From an uncultured Corynebacterium sp. (lineage in GTDB: Bacteria; Actinomycetota; Actinomycetes; Mycobacteriales; Mycobacteriaceae): a DNA stretch of 64,000 nucleotides. The notes below the pieces were generated by a model that was given only the letters and a program-made list of their open reading frames with translations, was not told the DNA's origin and made no database searches. The position numbers and the translations under genes were made by a program. Positions 15,933-25,613 of this stretch are shown in pieces; position 1 is the first letter of the stretch, and each line of letters starts with the position of its first letter. Location of the stretch: NCBI RefSeq assembly GCF_943914615.1, contig NZ_CALUCS010000009.1:1-64000 (forward strand). The letters are read 5' to 3'.

Positions 15933-17840
15933 GTGGCAAAGAAGAAAAAGAGAACTGCTGCACAGGGCGGCTTCGCGTGGCCGAAGCGGGCGCTCGCCGC
16001 ATTCGTGGTGGTCGTCCTCATCGTGCTGGGCTTGATTATGTTCACGGGAAACAAGTCCTTCGAGCCCAAGCTGGGCATCGACCTGCAGGGCGGTACCCGA
16101 GTGACGTTGGTTCCGCAGGGGGATACGCCCACGCCGGAGCAGCTGAGCCAGGCGCGCACGATTCTGGAAAATCGCGTGAACGGCATGGGCGTTTCTGGTG
16201 CCTCCGTGGTGTCGGATGGCAACAACCTGGTTATTACGGTTCCCGGATCGGATGCGGGCGAGGCGCGCTCGTTGGGCAAGACCTCGCAGCTGCTGTTCCG
16301 CCCCGAATCGCAGCCAGGGCAGCCCACCAAGGACTTCCCACAGGCCTTGAAGAAGATGGCGAACCGCTGGGTGGAAAACGGAATTATTACCCCAGATTTC
16401 GCCAACGAGCGTCTTGGACAAATGGTTAAGGCCTTCCCACAGCTCGGACTGAAGGATGCGCCGAAGGAGCTAAAGGTATCCGCCAAGACACCAGCGGAGC
16501 CAAAGGATTCTGTCGAGGAACAGGAGCGCCGCGATAAGCAGGTCGAGGTGCTGAAGGCAGACCGCCAGAGCATGGACGGAAACAAGCAGCAGGCAGCCGG
16601 TGCGCTGCTGGACTGTGAAGCTAACGATCCCATGGCGGGCTCCGATGATGCGGACAAGCCGCTGGTCACCTGTAGTGACCAGGGCCCCATGGTTCTGGGC
16701 CCGGCGCCGCTGCTGAAGGGCGAGACCGACGAGAAGAACGGCGAGCGCCTGACCGGCGAAATGATCGACACGAACTCGCAGATTACCGGCGGCCTGCAGC
16801 CGAACTCTGCACAGATGGCCATCACCTTCAAGTTCAAGACCGGCGAGCAGACCCCGGGTGGCGAAACCTGGTACGCACTCGGCCAGCAGATGATGGGCAA
16901 GCGAGTGGCCATCACTTTGGACTCCAAGGTCATCTCCGCACCGGAGATCCAGTCGCCGACGCCCCCGGGCGAGGTCTCTCAGATCACGGGTAGCTTCTCC
17001 GAAAAGGAAGCCCAGGACCTGGCTAACAACCTGCGCTATGGCGCGCTGCCGCTGAGCTTCGTCGGTGAGAACGGCGAGCCGGGCGGCACTACCACCACAA
17101 TCTCCCCGTCGCTGGGTGCGGCTTCCCTGAAGGCCGGCATCATCGCCGGTCTGGTGGGCCTGGTTCTGGTAGGCCTATACGCACTGGCGTACTACCGCGG
17201 ACTTGGTGTTGTGGCCATCGTATCCCTCGTCGCGGCGTTCGCCCTGGTGTACGGATTCATCGTTCTGCTGGGACGGTGGATTGGCTACAGCCTGGATCTG
17301 GCGGGAATCGCCGGATTGATCATCGGCCTGGGCACCACGGCCGACTCCTTCGTCATCTACTTCGAGAGGGTCAAGGACGAGATCAAGAACGGTGCTACGT
17401 TCCGTTCCGGAGTGCCACGCGCTTGGCAGCGGGCTCGCAGCACGATCGTCACGGGTAACATCGTCTCCTTAATCGCCGCCGTGATCCTTTACTTCCTGGC
17501 TGTCGGCGACGTCAAGGGCTTCGCGTTCACCTTGGGTCTGACGACCGTGTTCGACCTGGTGGTGGCATTCCTGCTGACCGCGCCGCTGCTGATCCTGATG
17601 TCCCGCCGACCGCACTTCGCCTCGCCGAGCCTGAATGGCCTGGGCGCGGCCTACCGCGTTGCGGAGCGCAAGTACGGGCGGAAGCCCCACGAGCACGCCG
17701 TGCGTGCTAAGTCGGCCAAGAAGGCAGATAAAGCCGAGAAGCCAGAGAAGGCTGACAAGGCTGAAGACCCGGATGATGCGCAAGACAAGGCGTCCACAAA
17801 GGCAGATACCCCGGCCACCGACGACAAGGAGGGGAAGTAA
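15933..17840 (+). CDS. secD: protein translocase subunit SecD
   Basis: 635 residues. One N-terminal membrane helix, the large extracytoplasmic domain beginning GIDLQGGTRVTL, and five more helices in the C-terminal half (about residues 395-545). SecD and SecF pull secreted proteins outwards using the proton gradient. The cytoplasmic C-terminus carries a 45-residue repeat-like tail of Lys, Ala, Glu and Asp (KADKAEKPEKADKAE), common in high-GC actinobacteria but not part of the fold. GTG 15933 follows GGAGA with suitable spacing. secF starts at the very next base. Confidence 0.97.
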   Translation: MAKKKKRTAAQGGFAWPKRALAAFVVVVLIVLGLIMFTGNKSFEPKLGIDLQGGTRVTLVPQGDTPTPEQLSQARTILENRVNGMGVSGASVVSDGNNLVITVPGSDAGEARSLGKTSQLLFRPESQPGQPTKDFPQALKKMANRWVENGIITPDFANERLGQMVKAFPQLGLKDAPKELKVSAKTPAEPKDSVEEQERRDKQVEVLKADRQSMDGNKQQAAGALLDCEANDPMAGSDDADKPLVTCSDQGPMVLGPAPLLKGETDEKNGERLTGEMIDTNSQITGGLQPNSAQMAITFKFKTGEQTPGGETWYALGQQMMGKRVAITLDSKVISAPEIQSPTPPGEVSQITGSFSEKEAQDLANNLRYGALPLSFVGENGEPGGTTTTISPSLGAASLKAGIIAGLVGLVLVGLYALAYYRGLGVVAIVSLVAAFALVYGFIVLLGRWIGYSLDLAGIAGLIIGLGTTADSFVIYFERVKDEIKNGATFRSGVPRAWQRARSTIVTGNIVSLIAAVILYFLAVGDVKGFAFTLGLTTVFDLVVAFLLTAPLLILMSRRPHFASPSLNGLGAAYRVAERKYGRKPHEHAVRAKSAKKADKAEKPEKADKAEDPDDAQDKASTKADTPATDDKEGK

Positions 17841-19163
17841 ATGAGTAACCCCGAAACCCTAAGCGCGAAGGAGTCCGAGGCCGTGGAGGCTAAGGAACTT
17901 TCGGCGGCCGAAGCCACCCCGGTCGACGCGCCCGATACCGAGGCGTCCGGCTTCTTCGAGAAGCTCTATAACGGCAACGGTGGGTTCCCCATCGTGCAAA
18001 ACCGCGGTCGCCTCTATGGCATCCTCGTTGCGGTGGTCGTGGCGTGTCTGCTGTCCATCCTCGTACGCGGCTTCACTCTAGGCATCGACTTCGAGGGCGG
18101 CACCCGTATGACCATGCCGCCTGCGGGCGGGGCCACCGAATCTAGCGTTTCGGAGGTCTTCGAGGACACCACCGGCATCGCTGCGCAGTCCACCCAGACT
18201 GTCGGTAGCGGCGATGCCGAGTCCATCGAAATCACCTCCGAGCGCCTGAGCGAGGAGCAGGTCCGCGAGGCCCGTTCGGCACTGTTCAACGAGTATCACC
18301 CGAAGAACAACGTCGGCGAGGTTACCCAGGACGCGATTAGCGATTCCACCGTCTCTGAGTCGTGGGGCAGCAGCATCACCAAGAAGATGCTCATCGCCCT
18401 CGGCGTATTCCTGCTGACGGTTTTCCTCTACATCGCGATCCGCATGGAGCGCGACATGGCCGCCGCCGCCATCATCTGTCTGTTGATCGACCTCACCGTC
18501 GTCTCCGGCATCTATGCGTTGGTCGGCTTCGAGGTTTCGCCGGCTACCGTGATCGGCCTGCTGACGATTCTGGCGTACTCGCTCTACGATACGGTCGTGG
18601 TGTTCGACAAGGTACAAGAGAACACGTCCGGCCTGTTTGGTTCCACGCGCGCCACCTACGCAGAGGAAACGAACCTAGCCATCAACCAGACGATCATGCG
18701 CTCGATCAACACCTCCATCTTCTCCCTGGTACCGATCGCCTCGCTGCTGGTTGTGGCCGTGGGCATCATGGGCGTAGGCACGCTAAAGGACCTGGCTCTG
18801 GTGCAGTTCATCGGCGTGATCGCCGGTACGTTCAGCTCCATCTTCTTCGCCGCACCGCTGCTGGTGACGTTCAAGATGCGCCAACAGAAGTACAAGCAGC
18901 ACGAGGCGCGAGTGGAGCGCGCCCGTACCCTCGCCGCGTCGCAGGAGGGCTCTTCTGACAAGGACGCCGCAGTGGAGACTGCCGAAGGCACCAACGAAAA
19001 GGTTGGCGCTTCCGCAGCAGACGAGGACGCAGCTGAGTCGAACAAGCCCGGAAAGCGTAGTGTATCCAGCCCGAATGCCCGCTTGGCAGATGATTCCACG
19101 GAGGACTTCAAGCGCGAAACTCATAACGAGGACGCCGGACGATCCTGGCGTCCGGGCATGTAA
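17841..19163 (+). CDS. secF: protein translocase subunit SecF
   Basis: 440 residues, longer than typical SecF (about 310) because of an acidic N-terminal extension (about 40 residues) and a charged, probably disordered C-terminal tail of about 100 residues. The core has the first helix, GIDFEGGTRM, the D/P motifs and six helices in all, including LLTILAYSLYDTVVVFDKVQEN. It starts at the base after the secD stop. Confidence 0.97.
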   Translation: MSNPETLSAKESEAVEAKELSAAEATPVDAPDTEASGFFEKLYNGNGGFPIVQNRGRLYGILVAVVVACLLSILVRGFTLGIDFEGGTRMTMPPAGGATESSVSEVFEDTTGIAAQSTQTVGSGDAESIEITSERLSEEQVREARSALFNEYHPKNNVGEVTQDAISDSTVSESWGSSITKKMLIALGVFLLTVFLYIAIRMERDMAAAAIICLLIDLTVVSGIYALVGFEVSPATVIGLLTILAYSLYDTVVVFDKVQENTSGLFGSTRATYAEETNLAINQTIMRSINTSIFSLVPIASLLVVAVGIMGVGTLKDLALVQFIGVIAGTFSSIFFAAPLLVTFKMRQQKYKQHEARVERARTLAASQEGSSDKDAAVETAEGTNEKVGASAADEDAAESNKPGKRSVSSPNARLADDSTEDFKRETHNEDAGRSWRPGM

Positions 19164-19220
19164 CCGGGAAGCCCGCAGGCTCTATACCACCGAGATGTGT
19201 TGGATAAAGGAAGGCGACCA

Positions 19221-20921
19221 GTGAACCGCAAGCGGCATGCAGTACGGTCTACCGCAGCTTTAACGCTCTCCGCAGCCCTCGCTGCTGCGGGGCTGGCTGC
19301 CTGTTCCGGGGACTCCCCGCTGAGTAACCCTCCGGAGCAGTTTGGGTACGTGCTGACGAGCGACCTGGTGACCTCCAACGCGGGCACAGCGGTGGGTGTG
19401 GCGACAGATGCTGCGAAGGTTTCCGCCCGCCTCTACCCGGGAGCCTTCATAGCTGGCCCCCGCGGACAGAACCTGCCCAACGGCGACCTGGTGACGGCCA
19501 AGCCGGCGCCCGGGAATCCTCGACAGGTGGACTACACCATCAACGAGAAGGCCACCTACTCGGATTCAAAGCCGGTGGTCTGCGATGACTTTTTGCTGAG
19601 CTTCCAAGCCAGCTCCCGTCCGGATCTCTTCGGATCCGACATGCCGCTGTTTGGCCAGGTGGAGAACATCGATTGTGCAGCTGGAGCCAAGAATTTCAGC
19701 GTGCACTTCGCTGACAAGCGCGGCGAACGCTACCGTGAGCTGTTCGGGCCAGGAACGGTGCTGCCTTCCCACACCGTGGCCGAGAAGGCCGGGGTGGAGG
19801 ACGCTGTATCCACCATTGAGAAGAAGGACGAACAAGCACTGACGGAGCTGGGTAAGGCCTGGCAGGATGTGTTCACCTTCGCCAAGACTGATCCTTCCGA
19901 GGTGCCGACCTCCGGGCCGTACAAGATTGCCGCCCGAAAGGAGGACGGCTCGCTGAAGCTGGAGAAGAATCCTGAATGGAGCGGCGTGGAGCCAGCCCAA
20001 TCTCCGGTGTACCTCTGGCCGCAGGGGGCGGACGTTAAGAAGCTGAGTGAACATAACCAGCTTTCTGTAGTGGACACCAACCGCGGCGCCGGTGAAACCC
20101 CCGGTAAGGTGGCCGAAGAGCTGGGACTCAACGGCGATGAATTTCGCGTGGTCGAGAGCAACTCGGAGCGCGTGGATACTCTGCGTATCTCCGACCTTGG
20201 CCTGCTGCAGAATCCCGACTCCCGCAAGGCTCTGAATGCCTGCATCGACCGCGAGGCAATTGCTAAGGCCGTGGAGGAGGAGACCGGAGCGGCCGTCCAA
20301 CCGACCGGCCTGCGAGTGGTCGGCTCCGAGCACCCGCTGCGCGGCTACCTGGACGACATCAACGATCGGAATACCAAGGTCAATGTCGATGAGGCCCGAT
20401 CGAAGCTCGACGGGGTGACCATCCGCGTGGGCTTCCTGGATTCCGTACCGCGGTATAAGAAGATCGTTGACGCCCTTAAATCCCAGTGCGCGAAGGCGGG
20501 AGTAAACATCGAGGCCGTGCCTCGCAGTGCTGAAGACTACGGACTCCTGGGTGTGGATTACGACGTAGCCCTCGACACCCTTTCGGCCAACGGCCGAAAC
20601 TCGGCGGTGAACTCCACACGGGCCTCGAGTATCAAGGAGATCCGGGGTGCGGAGACTGCTTTGGCCGACGACGCCATGACTTTGCCGCTGGTGACCGAGC
20701 CGCGCACTATCCTTGCGGAGGTTCATGCAGCTAATGTGTTGGATAGTTCCTCGGATACGGGGGTGAGCTGGAACATGGATCGCTGGGTGGAGTCCGACGA
20801 GCCTGTGGCGACCGGCCGTGCCTCCGACGAAGGCAACGACGGGGCGGAGGGAACCGAGGCTAGTGAGTCCCCTGTAGCTCCCGAAGAGGACGAGCCCCAA
20901 AAGGATGACACCCAGAACTAG
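19221..20921 (+). CDS. dciAE: ABC transporter substrate-binding lipoprotein (DciAE-like)
   Basis: 566 residues of the oligopeptide/dipeptide-binding family (SBP family 5). It has a lipoprotein signal with an LAAC lipobox near residue 27, then a mature domain; the C-terminal 45 residues are acidic and Pro/Ser-rich. GTG 19221 is preferred over the in-frame GTG 19197 because AAAGGA (19206-19211) precedes it and the signal peptide then begins correctly. No permease or ATPase gene is adjacent. In C. glutamicum a gene of this type, dciAE, lies upstream of apt and rel, as here; the name comes from that context. Confidence 0.85.
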   Translation: MNRKRHAVRSTAALTLSAALAAAGLAACSGDSPLSNPPEQFGYVLTSDLVTSNAGTAVGVATDAAKVSARLYPGAFIAGPRGQNLPNGDLVTAKPAPGNPRQVDYTINEKATYSDSKPVVCDDFLLSFQASSRPDLFGSDMPLFGQVENIDCAAGAKNFSVHFADKRGERYRELFGPGTVLPSHTVAEKAGVEDAVSTIEKKDEQALTELGKAWQDVFTFAKTDPSEVPTSGPYKIAARKEDGSLKLEKNPEWSGVEPAQSPVYLWPQGADVKKLSEHNQLSVVDTNRGAGETPGKVAEELGLNGDEFRVVESNSERVDTLRISDLGLLQNPDSRKALNACIDREAIAKAVEEETGAAVQPTGLRVVGSEHPLRGYLDDINDRNTKVNVDEARSKLDGVTIRVGFLDSVPRYKKIVDALKSQCAKAGVNIEAVPRSAEDYGLLGVDYDVALDTLSANGRNSAVNSTRASSIKEIRGAETALADDAMTLPLVTEPRTILAEVHAANVLDSSSDTGVSWNMDRWVESDEPVATGRASDEGNDGAEGTEASESPVAPEEDEPQKDDTQN

Positions 20922-20969
20922 GGCTGATCGCACAACTGCAGCCACCAAGAGAGAAAGAGACCTAAGAGC

Positions 20970-21560
20970 TTGACTTCCGCCGACCACGCTGACCACTCCG
21001 GCAAAGACAGCAATTCCCAGCGCGCAGAGACCGCGGCAAGCGCGCTGCGTCGAAGCATCCGGGTTGTCCCGGACTTTCCTTCGCGCGGCATTGTTTTTGA
21101 AGACTTGACCCCCGTACTGGCAGATCCGCACTCCTTCAAACTCTTGGTGCAGGACTTGGCGGAGCATTGCCGCAATTTCGACATCGACCTTATCGGCGGA
21201 TTGGATGCCCGTGGCTTTCTGCTCGGAAGTGCGGTCGCCTACGAACTGGGCGTGGGCATCCTTGCAGTTCGAAAAGGCGGCAAACTGCCGCCTCCCGTCC
21301 ACCACGTGGACTACGCTTTGGAGTACGGCACGGCCTCACTAGAGATCCCGGCTGACAACGCCATCCCGCTGCAGGGCAAGAATGTCTTCCTTATCGACGA
21401 CGTACTAGCCACGGGCGGTACGCTCGCCGCCTCGCGCGAGCTGTTGGAGAACGCCGGGGCGAAAGTCTGTGGACTCGGCGTGGTGCTCGAAGTATCCGCG
21501 TTGGATGGTCGCGATCGTCTGAAGGATCTTCCGCTCTACGTCGTCGACCAGGCCGGCTGA
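20970..21560 (+). CDS. apt: adenine phosphoribosyltransferase
   Basis: 196 residues starting at TTG, with GAGAAAGAGA 9 nt upstream. The adenine-binding region (VPDFPSRGIVFEDLTP, about residues 33-48) and the PRPP-binding motif VFLIDDVLATGGTL (about residue 140) are intact. It salvages adenine to AMP. The N-terminal 25 residues are polar and not conserved. Position before rel, linking purine salvage with ppGpp, is conserved in corynebacteria. Confidence 0.95.
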   Translation: MTSADHADHSGKDSNSQRAETAASALRRSIRVVPDFPSRGIVFEDLTPVLADPHSFKLLVQDLAEHCRNFDIDLIGGLDARGFLLGSAVAYELGVGILAVRKGGKLPPPVHHVDYALEYGTASLEIPADNAIPLQGKNVFLIDDVLATGGTLAASRELLENAGAKVCGLGVVLEVSALDGRDRLKDLPLYVVDQAG

Positions 21561-21587
21561 TAGCCCCCAGGGGTCATTGGCGCAGGT

Positions 21588-21597
21588 GGCGTCAATA
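21588..21597 (+). repeat. dispersed 10-mer GGCGTCAMTA, copy 7 (intergenic)
   Basis: GGTGGCGTCAATA followed by GAAAGAAGAG in the 74-nt apt-rel gap. It is one of the clearest copies with the G-rich front and A-rich tail. Confidence 0.85.
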
Positions 21598-21634
21598 GAA
21601 AGAAGAGAAGAAACAGGCAGGACTTAAAGCGGCT

Positions 21635-23902
21635 ATGAGCAACGAAAAGGGTTCGCTGTGGATGGCGGCTCGCATTGCGCGAAGCCTCACCGGCACCGGT
21701 AAGCCAAAGATCAACCCCGTACTGGGGCCGCTCATTTCCGTGCACAGGCGCTTTCACCCGCGCGCTGACCTCGCACTGCTGAATCGTGCCTACACCACCG
21801 CAGAGAAACTGCACGAGGGCGTGAAGCGCAAGTCCGGCGAACCGTATATCACGCACCCTCTGGCAGTGGCCACCATCGCCGCGGAGATCGGCATGGATAC
21901 AACGACAGTGGTAGCAGCGCTACTGCACGACACGGTGGAGGATACGGACTATTCTCTGGAGGAGCTTTCCCACGACTTCGGCAGCGAGGTTGCCCGCCTG
22001 GTGGACGGGGTGACGAAGCTGGACAAGGTGGTGCTGGGGTCTGCGGCGGAGGCGGAGACCATCCGCAAGATGATCGTCGCCATGGCGGAGGATCCGCGCG
22101 TGCTAGTGATCAAGGTCTCCGACCGCCTGCACAACATGCGCACCATGCGCTTCCTGCCGCCGGAAAAGCAGGCGAAGAAGGCGCGCGAGACGCTCGAGGT
22201 GATCGCCCCACTGGCTCACCGTCTGGGTATGGCGACCGTGAAGTGGGAACTTGAGGACCTGGCCTTTGCCATCCTCTACCCGAAGAAGTATGACGAGATC
22301 GTACGCCTGGTTGCCGACCGTGCCCCAAAGCGCGACCAGTACCTAGCTAAAGTGAAGCAGGAAATCGAGCTGGCAATGTCGCGCAGTTCGCTGCATGCCA
22401 CCGTGGAGGGCCGCCCGAAGCACTACTGGTCGATCTACCAGAAGATGATCGTCCGCGGCCGCGACTTCGACGAGATCTTTGACCTGGTGGGCGTGCGCAT
22501 CTTGGTGGATAGCGTGCAGGATTGCTACGCGGCAGTCGGTGCCATCCACACCCTCTATCAGCCGATGCCGGGGCGGTTTAAAGACTATATTTCCTCCCCG
22601 CGCTTCGGCGTGTACCAGTCGCTGCACACCACTGTGATCGGCCGGGGCACCAAGCCGCTGGAAGTGCAGATCCGTACTCACGAGATGCACCACAACGCCG
22701 AATACGGAATCGCCGCGCACTGGCGGTACAAGGAAACCCGTGGCAACAACAACAGCGAGTCCGCAGAGGTCGACCAGATGGCGTGGATGCGCCAACTGCT
22801 GGACTGGCAGAAGGAAGCTGCGGACCCGAACGAGTTCCTGGACTCGCTGCGCTACGACCTCTCCACGAACCAGATCTTCGTGTTCACGCCGAAGGGTGAT
22901 GCCATCACCCTGCCGAATGGTTCCACGCCGATTGACTTCGCCTACGCAGTGCACACGGAGATCGGCCACCGCTGTATTGGCGCGAAGGTCAACGGCAAGC
23001 TGGTGGCGCTGGAATCCAAGCTGAACACCGGCGACAAGGTGGAGGTCTTTACCTCCAAGGACCAGAACTCCGGGCCGTCGAAGGACTGGATGAACATCGT
23101 CGTCTCGCCGCGCGCGAAGGCGAAGATCCGCCAGTGGTTCGCGAAGGAGCGCCGCGAGGAAGCAGCGGAGAAGGGCCGCGATCTGCTGGCCGCGGAAGCA
23201 CAGCGGGGTGGCCTGGCGGTGCACCGCCTGTTCACCCACGAATCCCTGCGCCTGCTGGCCAGCGACATGAACTACCAGGATGTCGAGGCGCTCTACACTG
23301 CCATTGGTCGGGGAGAGGTCACGGCCGGGCACGTCTGCCACCGCCTGGTGGAAGGGGCGGAGCCTGAATCCGAGACCGACGACGTTTTGCAGTCGGGTTC
23401 GGCGGCCTCGAAGATTGCAAACACTCCGCAGGAAGGCCGTGGGGATGGCTCCGGCATTCTGGTGCAAGGCGAGGCAGATTTCTCTGCGAAGCTCGCGAAG
23501 TGTTGTACCCCAGTGCCTGGCGATAAGATCTTCGGGTTCATCACCAAGGGCGGGGGAGTAAGCGTACACCGCACGGACTGCACCAACGCTGAGAAGCTGC
23601 ACCAGGAGTCGCAGCGGATCATCGAGGTCTCGTGGGCCAGCAGCTTCCACAATGCGGTGTTTATGGTCACGATCCAGATCGAGGGGCTGGATCGCAATGG
23701 TTTGCTCTCGGAGGTGACGCGCGTGGTTTCGGACCAGAAGGTGCCGATCATCGCCACTAACTCGCACACTGCGGGCGACCGGGTGGCGACGATTCGCTTC
23801 ACCTTCGAGGTGTCGGACACGAAACAGCTGGGCTACATGATGAACCAGCTGCGCAACGTCGAGGGGGTCTACGACGTCTATCGCGTCACAACCGGCGGCT
23901 AG
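21635..23902 (+). CDS. rel: bifunctional (p)ppGpp synthetase/hydrolase
   Basis: 755 residues with the full Rel order: HD hydrolase domain (HPLAVA at about residue 70 and LLHDTVEDTD at about 95), synthetase domain (RFGVYQSLHT, about 322), TGS domain (about 410-470), helical and zinc-finger region with CCTPVPGD (about 622) and a C-terminal ACT domain. Both the HD residues and the synthetase residues are present, so it should make and degrade (p)ppGpp. It is the only RelA/SpoT gene in the window. Confidence 0.98.
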   Translation: MSNEKGSLWMAARIARSLTGTGKPKINPVLGPLISVHRRFHPRADLALLNRAYTTAEKLHEGVKRKSGEPYITHPLAVATIAAEIGMDTTTVVAALLHDTVEDTDYSLEELSHDFGSEVARLVDGVTKLDKVVLGSAAEAETIRKMIVAMAEDPRVLVIKVSDRLHNMRTMRFLPPEKQAKKARETLEVIAPLAHRLGMATVKWELEDLAFAILYPKKYDEIVRLVADRAPKRDQYLAKVKQEIELAMSRSSLHATVEGRPKHYWSIYQKMIVRGRDFDEIFDLVGVRILVDSVQDCYAAVGAIHTLYQPMPGRFKDYISSPRFGVYQSLHTTVIGRGTKPLEVQIRTHEMHHNAEYGIAAHWRYKETRGNNNSESAEVDQMAWMRQLLDWQKEAADPNEFLDSLRYDLSTNQIFVFTPKGDAITLPNGSTPIDFAYAVHTEIGHRCIGAKVNGKLVALESKLNTGDKVEVFTSKDQNSGPSKDWMNIVVSPRAKAKIRQWFAKERREEAAEKGRDLLAAEAQRGGLAVHRLFTHESLRLLASDMNYQDVEALYTAIGRGEVTAGHVCHRLVEGAEPESETDDVLQSGSAASKIANTPQEGRGDGSGILVQGEADFSAKLAKCCTPVPGDKIFGFITKGGGVSVHRTDCTNAEKLHQESQRIIEVSWASSFHNAVFMVTIQIEGLDRNGLLSEVTRVVSDQKVPIIATNSHTAGDRVATIRFTFEVSDTKQLGYMMNQLRNVEGVYDVYRVTTGG

Positions 23903-23904
23903 TT

Positions 23905-23932
23905 GCGGGGCTAGCCCGGAAGGCTAGCCCGC
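23905..23932. terminator. bidirectional hairpin between rel and cyclophilin gene
   Basis: GGGCTAGCC (23908-23916) and GGCTAGCCC (23922-23930) form a 9-bp stem exactly between the convergent rel and ppi stop codons. T tracts are absent, but the location suits a shared terminator. Confidence 0.65.
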
Positions 23933-23936
23933 AAGA

Positions 23937-24803
23937 CTAACCCAGCACCGCGGACTCGATGTTGATGTCCTCGGACGGGGAGGCATCGCCCTCAGGCGCC
24001 TTTTCCATTAGCTTGTCCAGTGCCTTCAGGCCCGCCTCGTCGATGGTGCCGAATACGTTGTAGCTCGGCGGCAGGGCGGTGTCGCCGGTGACCAGGAAGA
24101 ACTGGCTGCCGTTGGTATCCGGGCCGCTGTTGGCCATCGCCAGGGTGCCTCGCTTGTAGTTGACCGGCGTTTCAGCCTTGTCCTTGTCCACGCCGTTGGT
24201 CGGGAACTCATCTGCGAAGGAGTAGCCCGGGCCACCCGCGCCGGTGCCCTCGGGGTCGCCGCACTGCAGGATCGTCATGGAGTCAGACTTCACGGAACGG
24301 TGGCACTTGGTGGAGTCGTAGAACTTCTTTTCCACCAGGTGCTTGAAGGAATTGGTGGAGCACGGGGACTTGTCGTTGGCCAGCTCCAGGCCGACCTTCT
24401 GACCGTTCATGGTCAGGGTGACCTTCTCGGTTCCCTTAGCGGTCACGTCCTCGCCGTTGGGCAGTCCAGCGTTGCTGAGCTCGCCCTCCGGATCCTTCTT
24501 GTACTCGCACTTCACCGTGTCACCGTAGGGCTCCTTGGGCCCTGCCGGCATCGCCACGGGCTTCACATCCGGCTCTTCGGACTGCTGCTGCTCGCTCTCG
24601 GCGACCTGGTCTTCCTCCTCGTCAGAGGAGTAGGTAGCGGCGAACCAGATTCCGCCGACGATGACCACCAGCACGGCGAGGGTTGCTGCGACCACGCCCA
24701 GCGGTGCGATCTTGGCCTTGCGCTCACGGGACTTTAGAGCTTTCTCTAGCTCCGACAGCGCCTGATCGCGCTGAGTCGCGTTCGGATAGTTGTTGTCAGA
24801 CAC
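23937..24803 (-). CDS. membrane-anchored cyclophilin-type peptidyl-prolyl isomerase
   Basis: 288 residues. A basic cytoplasmic N-terminus, one membrane helix (about residues 35-58), an acidic linker and an extracytoplasmic cyclophilin domain showing FKHLVEKKFYDSTKCHR, the GYSFADEFP segment and GSQFFLVT. It probably helps fold exported proteins; the catalytic Arg position seems to lie in the CHRS stretch, but activity is not certain for this divergent actinobacterial branch. The start is GTG with GAAAGG upstream on the minus strand. Confidence 0.9.
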   Translation of the reverse strand: MSDNNYPNATQRDQALSELEKALKSRERKAKIAPLGVVAATLAVLVVIVGGIWFAATYSSDEEEDQVAESEQQQSEEPDVKPVAMPAGPKEPYGDTVKCEYKKDPEGELSNAGLPNGEDVTAKGTEKVTLTMNGQKVGLELANDKSPCSTNSFKHLVEKKFYDSTKCHRSVKSDSMTILQCGDPEGTGAGGPGYSFADEFPTNGVDKDKAETPVNYKRGTLAMANSGPDTNGSQFFLVTGDTALPPSYNVFGTIDEAGLKALDKLMEKAPEGDASPSEDINIESAVLG

Positions 24804-24902
24804 GTTTTTCTAGGACCTTTCTTGTGCTAGATACGGTGATCCATTATGCCCTACGTACTGGCCGATTCGGGTGAAGGGGCACGGGCTCGTTGCTACTTTC
24901 GC

Positions 24903-24908
24903 TAGGGT
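24903..24908 (+). promoter_or_regulatory. -10 box of a probable leaderless gene (hydrolase)
   Basis: TAGGGT ends 8 nt before ATG 24917, so transcription should begin at or next to the start codon. There is no ribosome binding site. Confidence 0.55.
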
Positions 24909-24916
24909 TTAGTGGC

Positions 24917-25591
24917 ATGAGCACCGACGCAACCCTCCTGCCGGATACGACCCAGATCCTTTCTTTTCCTGCCGGCCCTTTCGAAACCAATTGCTATGTG
25001 GTGATTGATGGTTCGGACGCCACCAGCGGGGGAAACTCCCCGGCGGTTGTTATAGACCCGGGGTTGGGTGCTTTCGAGAACATCCAAAGGCTCGCCGAGG
25101 AGCACAAGTTCTTCGTCGAGAAGGTCGTGCTGACCCACGGGCACATCGACCACATCCGCGACGCAGGAGCGTTCGGGGTGCCGGTGTACATCCACGAGCT
25201 GGATCACTTCATGCTAGAGATGGATCAGTCCGCCGGGCCGCTGTCACAACATTTCGACGTGGCCAACATGCCCGCGATTGAGGACATCCGTCACCTGGGA
25301 GATTCCATCAGCATTGGTGGCGCGGAGTTCGAGATCCATCACATGCCGGGCCACTCGCCGGGGCATGTCATGTTCCGCGTGAATGGGCTGATCTTCGGCG
25401 GCGATGTGCTGTTCCGCGGGGGAGTGGGCCGCACTGACCTTCCGGGCTGCTCGCCCGAGGACATGATGCTGAGCCTCAAGAAGCTCACGACCGACTTCGC
25501 CGACGAGGACATCGTGCTGCCGGGGCACGGCCCGCACACGACCATCGGGGAAGAAAAGCGCACCAATAGCTTCCTGGCGGCAGTCCAATAG
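24917..25591 (+). CDS. metallo-beta-lactamase-fold hydrolase (glyoxalase II-like)
   Basis: 224 residues. The zinc-binding motif THGHIDH (about residue 77), a downstream HMPGHSPGH histidine (about 149), GGDVLFRGGVGR (Asp about 168) and the last His in LPGHGPHT complete the ligand set. This branch includes hydroxyacylglutathione-hydrolase-like enzymes; corynebacteria use mycothiol, so the thioester substrate may be mycothiol-linked, an inference. ATG 24917 is chosen because the -10 box lies just ahead of it; an upstream in-frame start exists but would precede the promoter. It lies 22 nt before hisS. Confidence 0.85.
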   Translation: MSTDATLLPDTTQILSFPAGPFETNCYVVIDGSDATSGGNSPAVVIDPGLGAFENIQRLAEEHKFFVEKVVLTHGHIDHIRDAGAFGVPVYIHELDHFMLEMDQSAGPLSQHFDVANMPAIEDIRHLGDSISIGGAEFEIHHMPGHSPGHVMFRVNGLIFGGDVLFRGGVGRTDLPGCSPEDMMLSLKKLTTDFADEDIVLPGHGPHTTIGEEKRTNSFLAAVQ

Positions 25592-25599
25592 CCGTTTAG

Positions 25600-25605
25600 T
25601 AGACT
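25600..25605 (+). promoter_or_regulatory. -10 box of hisS, probable leaderless start
   Basis: TAGACT ends 8 nt before GTG 25614. No Shine-Dalgarno sequence lies between, which fits a leaderless mRNA. Confidence 0.6.
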
Positions 25606-25613
25606 GTTCTCTT

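Noticed and set aside
19566..21305. Long minus-strand open frame (579 codons) opposite dciAE/apt
   Set aside because: It is the antisense of two well-supported genes, has no family motif and spans their junction; such frames arise from GC-rich third positions.
22343..23767. Minus-strand open frame of 474 codons opposite rel
   Set aside because: Lies within rel, whose domains are intact; no start signal or motif supports it.
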